This document shows positions 1 to 6,145 of a stretch of DNA of 8,894 nucleotides, piece after piece. Position numbers and translations under genes: made by a program. Position 1 is the stretch's first letter; each line of letters begins with the position of its first letter. The stretch covers positions 1 through 8,894 of the forward strand of contig CAVGWF010000024.1 of assembly GCA_963632825.1 (NCBI GenBank), read 5' to 3'. The notes below the pieces were generated by a model. The model saw only the letters and a list, made by a program, of their open reading frames with translations. It was not told where the DNA came from and did no database searches. The stretch comes from F23-B02 sp963632825. Its GTDB lineage: Bacteria; Bacillota; Clostridia; Oscillospirales; Oscillospiraceae.

Positions 1-2
1 CG

Positions 3-161
3 GCAACGCTGGAGGAAAAGCGCCGTCTGCTGCGGACCATCGTCAAAAAAGTGGTCTGGGACGGCAAAAATGCCTATGTGTACCTCTTTGCAGAGGATGG
101 AGAGGCGGATTTGCCGCCCGTAGAGCAACCTATGTATCCGTCAGGAGAGGATAGCGAATGA
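3..161 (+). CDS. Large serine recombinase, C-terminal end only (cut by left window edge)
   Basis: The reading frame is open from the window edge and ends in TGA at 159-161, giving 52 residues that begin ATLEEKRRLLRTIVKKVVWD and continue with a short acidic, proline-containing tail ending GEDSE. This LEEKR-LLR-IV-KVVWDG-NA-VYLF pattern is typical of the extreme C-terminus of large serine recombinases of Firmicutes integrative elements. That is family recognition from a short tail; the catalytic serine domain, recombinase domain and zinc-ribbon/coiled-coil lie outside the window. Such enzymes integrate and excise elements between short att cores. GC content is about 57% over bases 1-120, against about 42% over 181-300 inside the sigma factor fragment, consistent with a boundary between foreign and host DNA. 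The stop codon lies within the AATGA core shared with sigK. By position it is the likely counterpart of SpoIVCA (B. subtilis skin) or the C. difficile skin recombinase; orthology cannot be judged from this tail. Confidence 0.8.
   Translation, partial: ATLEEKRRLLRTIVKKVVWDGKNAYVYLFAEDGEADLPPVEQPMYPSGEDSE
157..161 (+). other. Putative attachment-site core (AATGA) at the sigK/skin-like element junction
   Basis: The pentamer AATGA is where the recombinase frame stops (TGA at 159-161) and where the sigma-K frame resumes (AAT GAA = N-E). The B. subtilis skin element is known to recombine at an AATGA core in the Asn-Glu codons preceding I-L-M of sigK, and the same codons are found here. The exact extent of the crossover repeat is inferred, because the other end of the element (attL, with the 5' half of sigK) is not in the window. 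Confidence 0.65.
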
Positions 162-528
162 AATACTTATGTATTTCAGAAGTCAAAAGAAATCTATTGG
201 AGATGTGAGCCTTTCCGATGTGCTGGAAACTGATGGAGATGGCAATAATCTCTCGTTTATGGATGTTTTGGCGCAGGATGATGAAATGAGTGATCGTATC
301 GGCAATATGGAGCTGTGCGGCAAGCTCAGAGAGATAGTAAAAACCTCGCTCAGCAAGAGGGAGGGGAGAATAATCATGCTGCGCTATGGATTGGTCGGTA
401 AGCCGCCAATGACCCAACGGGAAACGGCTGAAGAATGCGGCATAAGCCGATCGTATGTAAGCAGGATAGAAAAAAAGGCGCTGGAGAAGCTTAAAAACGC
501 TATGAGCGACGATGAGCCGACCGCATAA
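157..528 (+). CDS. sigK: RNA polymerase sporulation sigma factor sigma-K, C-terminal half (spoIIIC-like), split by a skin-like insertion
   Basis: The frame encodes 123 residues starting N-E-I-L-M-Y-F-R-S, the end of region 2 in sporulation sigma factors. Region 3 follows (DVSLSDVLETDGDGNNLSFM, about residues 16-35), then region 4 with LSKREGRIIMLRYGL (about 65-79) and a helix-turn-helix containing TQRETAEECGISRSYVSRIE (about 86-105). The ISRSYVSRIEKKA signature favours sigma-K over sigma-E, whose equivalent is usually ISQSYISRLEKR. Sigma-K directs late mother-cell transcription for coat and cortex formation. Regions 1-2, about 110 residues carrying the core-binding and -10 recognition parts, are absent upstream and replaced by the recombinase. 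The first ATG (169) has no Shine-Dalgarno at a usable distance, since the nearest purine run (143-150) is about 18 bases away. The fragment therefore cannot readily be translated alone and is expected to need excision of the insertion to restore a full gene. If excision no longer works, it is simply a disrupted gene. Confidence 0.88.
   Translation, partial: NEILMYFRSQKKSIGDVSLSDVLETDGDGNNLSFMDVLAQDDEMSDRIGNMELCGKLREIVKTSLSKREGRIIMLRYGLVGKPPMTQRETAEECGISRSYVSRIEKKALEKLKNAMSDDEPTA
160..177. repeat. Perfect 7-bp inverted repeat beside the att core
   Basis: GAAATAC (160-166) and GTATTTC (171-177) are perfect inverted copies separated by TTAT. The repeat overlaps the right edge of the AATGA core and lies in the sigK coding sequence for E-I-L-M-Y-F. 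It could be part of a recombinase half-site, or a by-product of these conserved codons. It is not centred on the core. Confidence 0.4.
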
Positions 529-533
529 GGCAC

Positions 534-562
534 TTGTATAAAGGCTTGCAGTATGGTACAAT
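534..562 (+). promoter_or_regulatory. Probable promoter for the vanY-type gene
   Basis: An extended -10 element, TGG-TACAAT, has its hexamer at 557-562 and matches five of six positions of TATAAT. A weak -35, TTGTAT (534-539), lies 17 bases upstream. Transcription would start near 569, about 20 bases before the start codon and just before the ribosome binding site. TACAAT also fits the 3' part of a sigma-E -10 box (CATACANT), so control by a sporulation sigma factor cannot be excluded by eye. Confidence 0.45.
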
Positions 563-575
563 ACCACAGAATACC

Positions 576-585
576 GGGAGGTGAG
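576..585 (+). promoter_or_regulatory. Ribosome binding site that fixes the vanY-type start at 589
   Basis: GGGAGGTGAG contains GGAGG at 577-581, seven bases before ATG 589. The in-frame upstream ATG at 553 has no Shine-Dalgarno and would place the hydrophobic anchor internally, so 589 is preferred. Confidence 0.8.
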
Positions 586-588
586 TCT

Positions 589-1380
589 ATGCGGGTCAAA
601 AAAACAGTGTGGACATTTTTCATGCTTATAATGGCAGCAACACTCGTTTTGATAGTTAATTCTCGTATGCAGCTCACTTCCGAAGTGATAGTGGGCTCGT
701 CGGATCAGGTATTTGTGAAAACGAACGATCTTGATGACCCGATGAAGGACTATGAGAAAGCTGACGATTCAGCCAATGACAAGTATGCAGACTTAAGCTT
801 TCCTAACATAACCATAAGCGATTGGCAGTATATACTCATAAATAAGGATAATAAGCTCAGATCCTATGCTCCCGATGTAAAGCAGATAGGTTCGAGTGGG
901 ATATATTTTGATAAGCGTGCAGTAAAAAACCTTAACGAGCTGCTAAACGCCGCGAAAGAAGCCGGGTTTAACCCATATATAAGTGCGGGATATGTATCAT
1001 TTGCAAGTCAGCAGCAAATGTTCAATGAAAAAGCATCCGAGCTTTCGCAGAATGGTGCGTATACATATGAGGAAGCGCAGACGCTGGCAGAAGAAATAAT
1101 TGCAAAGCCAGGTACGAGTGATCATCAGACCGGTCTCGCCGTAGACATTATGGATCAGCAGTATGAGGTTTTGGATTACTCAAAAATGAATGCCGAGTTT
1201 TTTGCGTGGCTCGATGCAAACTGTGCGCAGTATGGCTTTATAAAGCGTTACCCGAGCGGCAAAGAAAGCATTACCGGATGGGATGAGCCATGGCATTACC
1301 GCTATGTCGGTAAGGAAGCTGCCGAATTCATAACCCAAAACGGGCTCAGCCTTGAGGAATTTATAGCACACTATAGCTGA
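589..1380 (+). CDS. VanY-type D-alanyl-D-alanine carboxypeptidase (peptidase M15B), membrane anchored
   Basis: The 263-residue protein begins with a short basic stretch (MRVKK) and a hydrophobic segment (about residues 7-24) that acts as a signal anchor, followed by an outside-facing linker. The M15B domain spans about residues 100-255. Zinc ligands are visible as H179 and D186 in SDHQTGLAVD and H236 in DEPWHYRYVG, with E233 as the likely catalytic base. These enzymes remove the terminal D-Ala of peptidoglycan stem peptides outside the membrane. The family motif SGYRSYxxQ appears here as SAGYVSFASQQQMF, so the usual arginine is V136. The gene sits between sigK and the rimP operon, with its own promoter-like sequence and no clear terminator after its stop codon. 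A role in spore cortex or wall remodelling is possible from the sigK neighbourhood but is not shown. The name vanY is not used as a symbol because there is no resistance-cluster context. Confidence 0.87.
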   Translation: MRVKKTVWTFFMLIMAATLVLIVNSRMQLTSEVIVGSSDQVFVKTNDLDDPMKDYEKADDSANDKYADLSFPNITISDWQYILINKDNKLRSYAPDVKQIGSSGIYFDKRAVKNLNELLNAAKEAGFNPYISAGYVSFASQQQMFNEKASELSQNGAYTYEEAQTLAEEIIAKPGTSDHQTGLAVDIMDQQYEVLDYSKMNAEFFAWLDANCAQYGFIKRYPSGKESITGWDEPWHYRYVGKEAAEFITQNGLSLEEFIAHYS

Positions 1381-1426
1381 CTGGCGGACACAAACAACAA
1401 ATTGTGCTGCTGAATGCAAAAAATGC

Positions 1427-1455
1427 TTGCAATAACGACATGTAGGTGTTATTAT
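1427..1455 (+). promoter_or_regulatory. Sigma-A-type promoter of the rimP-nusA-infB operon
   Basis: The -35 TTGCAA (1427-1432) and -10 TATTAT (1450-1455) are separated by exactly 17 bases; they match four and five of six consensus positions. Transcription would start near 1462, giving a leader of about 85 bases before rimP. The surrounding gap 1381-1546 holds no gene; apart from this promoter, the hairpin at 1482-1508 and the rimP ribosome binding site I see nothing in it. Confidence 0.65.
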
Positions 1456-1481
1456 ATATCTATGTTAGTCAGTAAGTTTTC

Positions 1482-1508
1482 AAGAGTGGGTCACAGCCCA
1501 CTCTTTTT
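1482..1508 (+). terminator. Intrinsic terminator/attenuator hairpin in the rimP operon leader
   Basis: A perfect 9-bp stem, AAGAGTGGG (1482-1490) with CCCACTCTT (1497-1505), closes a 6-base loop and runs into a T run (TTTTT at 1504-1508). The hairpin lies about 20 bases after the predicted transcription start and about 38 bases before the rimP start codon. It can therefore terminate the operon's own transcripts as an attenuator. It could also terminate read-through from the upstream carboxypeptidase gene. From established work as I recall it, B. subtilis NusA represses its own operon by NusA-dependent termination in the leader; a similar loop is plausible here but inferred. Confidence 0.75.
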
Positions 1509-1546
1509 GTTGAGCATTTTGCCGAACACAAAATCAGGAGCGAAAT

Positions 1547-1990
1547 ATGAGTAAGATCAGCGAAAAAGTTGAAGCAATTGCAAAACCCGTCGTTGAAGAA
1601 GCCGGATGCGAGCTTTGGGCGGTGGAGTATGTGAAGGAGGCCGGATCATGGTACCTCAGAGTGCTCATCGACAAGGAGGGCGGCGTAGGTATTGCCGATT
1701 GCGAGGCAATAAGCCGCAGACTTGATCCCATCCTTGATGAGGCGGATCCGATACCTGACAGCTATGTGTTTGAGGTCGGTTCTGCAGGAGCAGAGCGTGA
1801 GCTCAGACGACCTTCGGATTTTGAAAAGTTTATCGGCTCTATGGTTGAAGTCAAGCTGTATCAGGCACTAAACGGCAAGAAGTCTATGGCAGGAACTCTG
1901 GAAGCGTATGAAAACGGAAATGTAACCGTTTCAGGAACGCTTCTCAAAAAGGAACAAATAGCTCAGGTCAAGCTGCGCGCAACGATATAA
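1547..1990 (+). CDS. rimP: Ribosome maturation factor RimP
   Basis: This 147-residue protein has the usual RimP length and two-domain layout: an N-terminal alpha/beta domain (about residues 1-83) and a C-terminal SH3-like barrel (about 85-147). RimP binds the free 30S subunit and helps assemble its S12/3'-domain region. The family's EVSSPGLDRPL motif is present in a divergent form, EVGSAGAERELRRP (residues 76-89). The start ATG has AGGAG six bases upstream (1536-1540). It is the first gene of the operon, directly after the leader hairpin and 19 bases before nusA, the classic rimP-nusA pairing. Confidence 0.93.
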   Translation: MSKISEKVEAIAKPVVEEAGCELWAVEYVKEAGSWYLRVLIDKEGGVGIADCEAISRRLDPILDEADPIPDSYVFEVGSAGAERELRRPSDFEKFIGSMVEVKLYQALNGKKSMAGTLEAYENGNVTVSGTLLKKEQIAQVKLRATI

Positions 1991-2009
1991 AAAGAAGAGG
2001 TATATTGAA

Positions 2010-3062
2010 ATGAACGCTGAATTTTTCTCCGCAATCGAGGATCTTGAAAAAGAAAAGGGCATTCCCAGAGACTATATGTACGATAAGATAAAGCAGGCAA
2101 TGCTGGCTGCTTTCCGCCGCGATAATCCAGAGTGCGCGGATAATGTAGACATACTGCTTGACGAAGGCAGAAAGCGTATAGAGATGTATGTAGACAAGGT
2201 TGCGGTTGAGCAGGTGGAAAATCCCGCTCTGGAGATAGACATTGAGGCAGCAAAGAAGATCAGCAAGCGCGCAAAGCTTGGAGATACCATCAAAATTCCG
2301 GTAGAAACCAAGAAATTCGGCCGCATTGCGGCGCAGGCTGCAAAGCAGGTTATAATCCAGGGCATCCGCGAGGCTGAGCGCGGAATAGTCTATGAGGAGT
2401 TTACCTCAAAGGAGCATGAGATACTCACAGGTGTAGTTTCCCGCATAGAGCCTCGCACCGGCAGCGTTTCTATCCGCATCAGCTCCAACAGTGAGTACAC
2501 CGAGGCAATGCTTTCGCCGAATGAAAGGATCAAGACCGAGCCACTTAAGGAGGGTGACCGTATAAAGGTCTATGTCGTTGAGGTCAGAAATGCCGCAAAG
2601 GGACCGCAGGTGCTTATAAGCCGTACCCATCCCGGACTGGTAAAGCGCCTGTTTGAGCTCGAAGTACCGGAAATATATGACGGAACGGTCGAGATAAAAT
2701 CCATCGCGCGTGAGGCAGGCAGCAGGACAAAGATGGCGGTATGGTCCACCGATCCCGATGTCGACCCGATCGGTTCCTGCGTAGGGCCTAAGGGCGGTCG
2801 TGTTGCGAGCATAGTAGATGAGCTGTGCGGCGAAAAAATAGATATTATTAAGTACAGCGAAGCTCCTGAGGAATATATCGCAGCGGCGCTTGCCCCATCT
2901 GAGGTCATAAGCGTCACCATGCTTGAAGACGGCAAAAGCTGCCGTGTAGTGGTACCTGACAGCCAGCTTTCGCTCGCTATCGGCAAAGAGGGGCAGAATG
3001 CGCGCCTCGCTGCACGCTTGACCGGATACAAGATAGATATTAAGCCTGAATCCGAGGCATGA
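2010..3062 (+). CDS. nusA: Transcription termination/antitermination factor NusA
   Basis: The protein has 350 residues, close to the Firmicutes form, which lacks the C-terminal acidic repeats of E. coli NusA. The N-terminal RNA-polymerase-binding domain covers about residues 1-127 and includes AAFRRDNPE and KKFGRIAAQAAKQVIIQGIR. The S1 domain is about 135-203, KH1 about 205-280 with its GPKG loop (259-262), and KH2 about 285-347 with GKEGQNARLA (325-334). NusA binds the elongating polymerase flap and the RNA exit channel to promote pausing and intrinsic termination. AGAGG (1996-2000) lies nine bases before the start. NusA is a candidate regulator of the leader hairpin at 1482-1508. Confidence 0.97.
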   Translation: MNAEFFSAIEDLEKEKGIPRDYMYDKIKQAMLAAFRRDNPECADNVDILLDEGRKRIEMYVDKVAVEQVENPALEIDIEAAKKISKRAKLGDTIKIPVETKKFGRIAAQAAKQVIIQGIREAERGIVYEEFTSKEHEILTGVVSRIEPRTGSVSIRISSNSEYTEAMLSPNERIKTEPLKEGDRIKVYVVEVRNAAKGPQVLISRTHPGLVKRLFELEVPEIYDGTVEIKSIAREAGSRTKMAVWSTDPDVDPIGSCVGPKGGRVASIVDELCGEKIDIIKYSEAPEEYIAAALAPSEVISVTMLEDGKSCRVVVPDSQLSLAIGKEGQNARLAARLTGYKIDIKPESEA

Positions 3063-3081
3063 ACGGAAGGAGGCAGCCGGA

Positions 3082-3354
3082 ATGCAGAAGAAAATACCGA
3101 TGAGGCAGTGTTTGGGCTGCCGAGAAATGAAGCCTAAGCGAGAACTGATACGCGTTGTTAAGGCTCCGGCGGGGGAGATAAGTCTCGACTTTATGGGAAA
3201 AAAGCCCGGCAGAGGCGCTTATGTCTGCCCAAAAACCGAGTGCTTAAAAAAGGCTGTGAAGTCAAAAGCTCTTGAGCGGGCGTTTTCCGCTCAGATCCCC
3301 GAAGCTGTTTATGAAGCTTTGTCGAAGCAGATGGAGGCTCCAAACGATGAATAA
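3082..3354 (+). CDS. ylxR: YlxR family RNA-binding protein (DUF448; RnpM)
   Basis: This small basic protein of 90 residues carries the family signature MRQCLGCREMKPKRELIRVV (residues 7-26) and GRGAYVCP (43-50). YlxR proteins sit after nusA in most Firmicutes. The B. subtilis member has been reported to modulate RNase P and renamed RnpM; transfer of that role is by family only. A strong Shine-Dalgarno, AAGGAGG (3067-3073), is eight bases before the start. The last 8 bases overlap the start of ylxQ, so translation of the two is probably coupled. Confidence 0.93.
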   Translation: MQKKIPMRQCLGCREMKPKRELIRVVKAPAGEISLDFMGKKPGRGAYVCPKTECLKKAVKSKALERAFSAQIPEAVYEALSKQMEAPNDE

Positions 3355-3778
3355 AGCACTTAGCCTGCTCGGCCTTATGCGCAAGGCAAATGCGATACGC
3401 ATCGGGGAGGAGGATACGGGCACAGCCGTCAGAGAGTATGCTGCAAAGCTTGTGCTGCTTGCAGCCGATGCGTCGGAAAATGCGCAGAAGCGTGCAAAGG
3501 GGTACATGTATTCAAGTAAGGCACCGCTGATAGTGATACCGTTTACAAAGCAGGAAATATCGGAAAGCGTAGGCAAGCCGGGGTGCTCAATGGCAGCCGT
3601 ATGCGACATTGGCTTTGCCGAGGCGTTTATGAACATACTTGCGGAGCTTTCGCCTTCGCAGTATGAGCAGACTGCCAGGCTCATAAGCGACAAGGCGGGA
3701 AAAAACAAGAAACGGATGATCGAAGGCTCGGAGCACCGAAACAATAAGAGGATAGGTCAGAGGAGGAATAATGCATGA
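3347..3778 (+). CDS. ylxQ: L7Ae/L30e family ribosomal-type RNA-binding protein YlxQ, with basic C-terminal tail
   Basis: From ATG 3347 the protein has 143 residues. The start is supported by GGAGG at 3333-3337, nine bases upstream, and by homology beginning at KALSLLGLMRKANAI. The L7Ae-like fold covers about residues 1-105: AKLVLLAADASENAQKRAK (33-51), then a hydrophobic strand (IVIPF) and GKPGCSMAAVCDIGFA (76-91), which resembles the kink-turn-binding loop of the family. Residues about 113-143 form an additional lysine/arginine/asparagine-rich tail; family members are often only about 100 residues. The gene overlaps ylxR by 8 bases and infB by 4. Members bind kink-turn RNA; the cellular role of YlxQ is poorly defined. 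Confidence 0.9.
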   Translation: MNKALSLLGLMRKANAIRIGEEDTGTAVREYAAKLVLLAADASENAQKRAKGYMYSSKAPLIVIPFTKQEISESVGKPGCSMAAVCDIGFAEAFMNILAELSPSQYEQTARLISDKAGKNKKRMIEGSEHRNNKRIGQRRNNA

Positions 3779-6114
3779 GCATGATGAAATACAGAGTACA
3801 CGAGGTAGCAAAGGATTTTAACACTACATCCAAGGTGATAACTCAGATATTGACCGACTATGCAACGACTCCCAAAAACCACATGCAGGTTTTGGAAAGC
3901 GATGAGCTTAATGTCATATTTGAGTATATGACTCAGCACAATCAGGTTTCGAGTATTGAGGAGGTCTTTAATGTTAAGCCGAAGACTTCCGAACCGAAGC
4001 CTTCGGAAAAGAAGGCTGAAAAGCCGGCCGCAGCCGCAGGAAAGCCCGCAGCTCCCGCTGCCGAGCAGCAGCCGGCGGTAAAAAAAGAGAAGGAGAACAA
4101 GCCTCATGTTCCCCGTCAGGTCGCGGAGAAGCGAGTTGTCGATACCCGCGGCAGCGCTGCCGTGAATATTGCGAAATACGACGAGAAGTTCGACAAGCTT
4201 GCCGGCGACAAGAGCCACAGCCGTGACCGCGACCGCAAGGGCGGAAAAGAGAGGATTGTCAATAAGGCAAAGCAGCGCCAGCAGGGTCAGGCAGCTTCCG
4301 CAAAGCGCCGTCAGGAAGAGCGCGATAAGATGCAGAAGCTCCAGCTTGAAATAGCCAAGAAGCAGCAGCTTAAGGTAATGATCCCTGATGAGATCAATGT
4401 CGGTGAGCTGGCGGCTCGGATGAAAAAGTCTGCCGGTGAGGTTATAAAGCGCCTTATAAAGCTTGGGGTTTTTGCATCCGTTTCCGATGTGGTTGATTAC
4501 GACACTGCGGCACTCGTTGCAATGGAATTCGGCTGCAAGGTAGAAAAAGAAGTTGTCGTATCCGTTGAGGAGAGGCTTATCGACGACCACGAGGACAGCG
4601 CGGAGGAGCTTGTCGGAAGAGCCCCGGTTGTCGTTGTAATGGGTCATGTTGACCACGGCAAGACCTCACTGCTCGACTATATTCGCCATGCCAATGTTGC
4701 ATCCGGCGAAGCCGGAGGCATAACTCAGCATATAGGTGCTTACACCGTTGAGATAAACGGAAGCCCGATAACCTTCCTTGACACTCCGGGTCATGAAGCG
4801 TTTACCTCCATGCGAGCCAGAGGCGCAATGGTAACGGATATTGCAATACTTGTTGTCGCGGCCGACGACGGTATAATGCCTCAGACGGTTGAGAGCATTA
4901 ACCATGCTAAAGCGGCTGGCATTCCTCTTGTTGTTGCGATAAATAAAATGGACACCGTCGGTGCAAATCCCGAGAGAATAAAACAGCAGCTCACTGAGTA
5001 CGATATCGTTCCCGAGGAGTGGGGCGGTGAAACGATAGTTTGCCCCATATCGGCCAAGACCGGTGAGGGCATTGACGCACTGCTTGAAAACCTCGTTATC
5101 CTCGCCGAGGTTCAGGAGCTCAAGGCAAATCCCAACCGCGCCGCCAAGGGCGCCGTTATTGAGGCACGGCTCGATAAGGGCCGCGGTCCTATAATGACTG
5201 TGCTTGTGCAGAACGGAACGCTCAAGCTTGGCGATATTATTATTGCAGGTACTGCCGTTGGCCGTGTCCGCACCATGATAAACGACAAGGGTGTGCGCAT
5301 AAGCGAGGCAGGTCCCTCCGTGCCGGTTGAGATCTCCGGTATGTCCGAGGTCCCTAGTGCTGGCGACACATTCAATGCCGTTGACGATGAGCGCATGGCT
5401 CGTGAGCTTGTTGAAGAACGCAAGACACAGCAGAAGAATGCCGCATTCGGCACCGGCAAGAAGGTAAGCCTTGAGGATCTGTTTAGCCAGATCCAGGCGG
5501 GCGAAATGAAGAATCTTAACATCATTGTCAAGGCGGATGTTCAGGGCTCTGCCGAGGCTGTCAAATCCTCGCTTGAGAAGATCACGAACGATGAGGTCAG
5601 AGTTAAGGTCATACACAGCGGGGTCGGTGCTATCAATGAATCCGATGTTATGCTCGCTGCTACATCCGGCGCTATAATCGTCGGCTTCAATGTACGCCCC
5701 GACAATGCCGCACGCGATAGCGCTGCAAGGGCGAATGTCGATATGCGTATGTACAGAGTTATCTACGACTGTATTAACGAGATTGAGGCTGCTATGAAGG
5801 GCATGCTTGCTCCCAAGTTTGAGGAGGTCATAATCGGCCATGCCGAGGTTCGTGAGACCTACAAGGTCTCCAAGGTCGGCACCGTTACCGGCTGCTATGT
5901 GCAGGACGGAAAGATCCAGCGCGGCTGCTCCGTTCGTGTCCTCAGAGACAATGTTGTTGTACACGAGGGTGAGCTTGCGTCGCTTCGCCGCTTTAAGGAT
6001 GATGTCAAGGAAGTTGCAAGCGGCTACGAGTGCGGTATGCAGGTCGAGAAATTCAACGACATCAAGGTCGGAGATATTATAGAGTGCTTCGTTATGGAGC
6101 AAATTAAGGTCTGA
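3775..6114 (+). CDS. infB: Translation initiation factor IF-2
   Basis: This 779-residue GTPase places fMet-tRNA in the P site and promotes 50S joining. An IF2_N-type domain opens the protein (KYRVHEVAKDFNTTSKVI, about residues 5-22). A proline/alanine/lysine-rich flexible linker follows (about 65-195), then a second IF2_N domain (about 200-253). The G domain shows G1 GHVDHGKT (290-297), G2 GITQHIG, G3 DTPGH (336-340), G4 NKMD (390-393) and G5 SAK (426-428). Domain II starts near 457, domain III near 580 (IIVKADVQGSAEAV), and the C2 tRNA-binding barrel covers about 685-779 (HAEVRETYKVSKVGTVTGCY). AGGAGG (3761-3766) lies eight bases upstream of the start, inside the end of ylxQ, and the two genes overlap by ATGA. 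Confidence 0.98.
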   Translation: MSMMKYRVHEVAKDFNTTSKVITQILTDYATTPKNHMQVLESDELNVIFEYMTQHNQVSSIEEVFNVKPKTSEPKPSEKKAEKPAAAAGKPAAPAAEQQPAVKKEKENKPHVPRQVAEKRVVDTRGSAAVNIAKYDEKFDKLAGDKSHSRDRDRKGGKERIVNKAKQRQQGQAASAKRRQEERDKMQKLQLEIAKKQQLKVMIPDEINVGELAARMKKSAGEVIKRLIKLGVFASVSDVVDYDTAALVAMEFGCKVEKEVVVSVEERLIDDHEDSAEELVGRAPVVVVMGHVDHGKTSLLDYIRHANVASGEAGGITQHIGAYTVEINGSPITFLDTPGHEAFTSMRARGAMVTDIAILVVAADDGIMPQTVESINHAKAAGIPLVVAINKMDTVGANPERIKQQLTEYDIVPEEWGGETIVCPISAKTGEGIDALLENLVILAEVQELKANPNRAAKGAVIEARLDKGRGPIMTVLVQNGTLKLGDIIIAGTAVGRVRTMINDKGVRISEAGPSVPVEISGMSEVPSAGDTFNAVDDERMARELVEERKTQQKNAAFGTGKKVSLEDLFSQIQAGEMKNLNIIVKADVQGSAEAVKSSLEKITNDEVRVKVIHSGVGAINESDVMLAATSGAIIVGFNVRPDNAARDSAARANVDMRMYRVIYDCINEIEAAMKGMLAPKFEEVIIGHAEVRETYKVSKVGTVTGCYVQDGKIQRGCSVRVLRDNVVVHEGELASLRRFKDDVKEVASGYECGMQVEKFNDIKVGDIIECFVMEQIKV

Positions 6115-6119
6115 TAAAA

Positions 6120-6145
6120 TTGGGCGGTCTGTTTTGACCGCCCAA
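6120..6145 (+). other. Strong intercistronic hairpin between infB and rbfA, no U-tract
   Basis: TTGGGCGGTC (6120-6129) pairs perfectly with GACCGCCCAA (6136-6145) around the 6-base loop TGTTTT. It starts six bases after the infB stop and ends about ten bases before the rbfA Shine-Dalgarno. No T run follows on this strand, so it does not look like an efficient intrinsic terminator. It may stabilise the upstream mRNA, mark a processing site, or partly reduce downstream expression. Confidence 0.7.

Noticed and set aside
159..209. Short frame starting at ATG 159 after the purine run AGGAGAGG
   Set aside because: It spans only about 16 codons before a stop and matches nothing. It is out of frame with sigK and merely overlaps the core.
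157..528. Sigma-E rather than sigma-K for the split sigma factor
   Set aside because: Sigma-E also carries NEILMY, but the region 4 signature SRSYVSRIEKKA and the insertion at the skin position fit sigma-K better.
553..588. Upstream ATG for the carboxypeptidase gene
   Set aside because: It falls within the putative promoter -10 region and has no Shine-Dalgarno; ATG 589 has a strong one.
3272..3346. Upstream in-frame extension of ylxQ
   Set aside because: It lies inside ylxR with no ribosome binding site and no family homology. ATG 3347 has GGAGG upstream and matches the family N-terminus.
3757..4656. Minus-strand frame of 299 codons, leucine-rich, opposite the 5' part of infB
   Set aside because: The leucine and tyrosine richness arises from reading the lysine/alanine-rich IF-2 linker backwards; there is no coding support.
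6120..6145. Rho-independent terminator ending the operon after infB
   Set aside because: No T run follows the stem on the plus strand, and rbfA follows closely as in the normal operon order.
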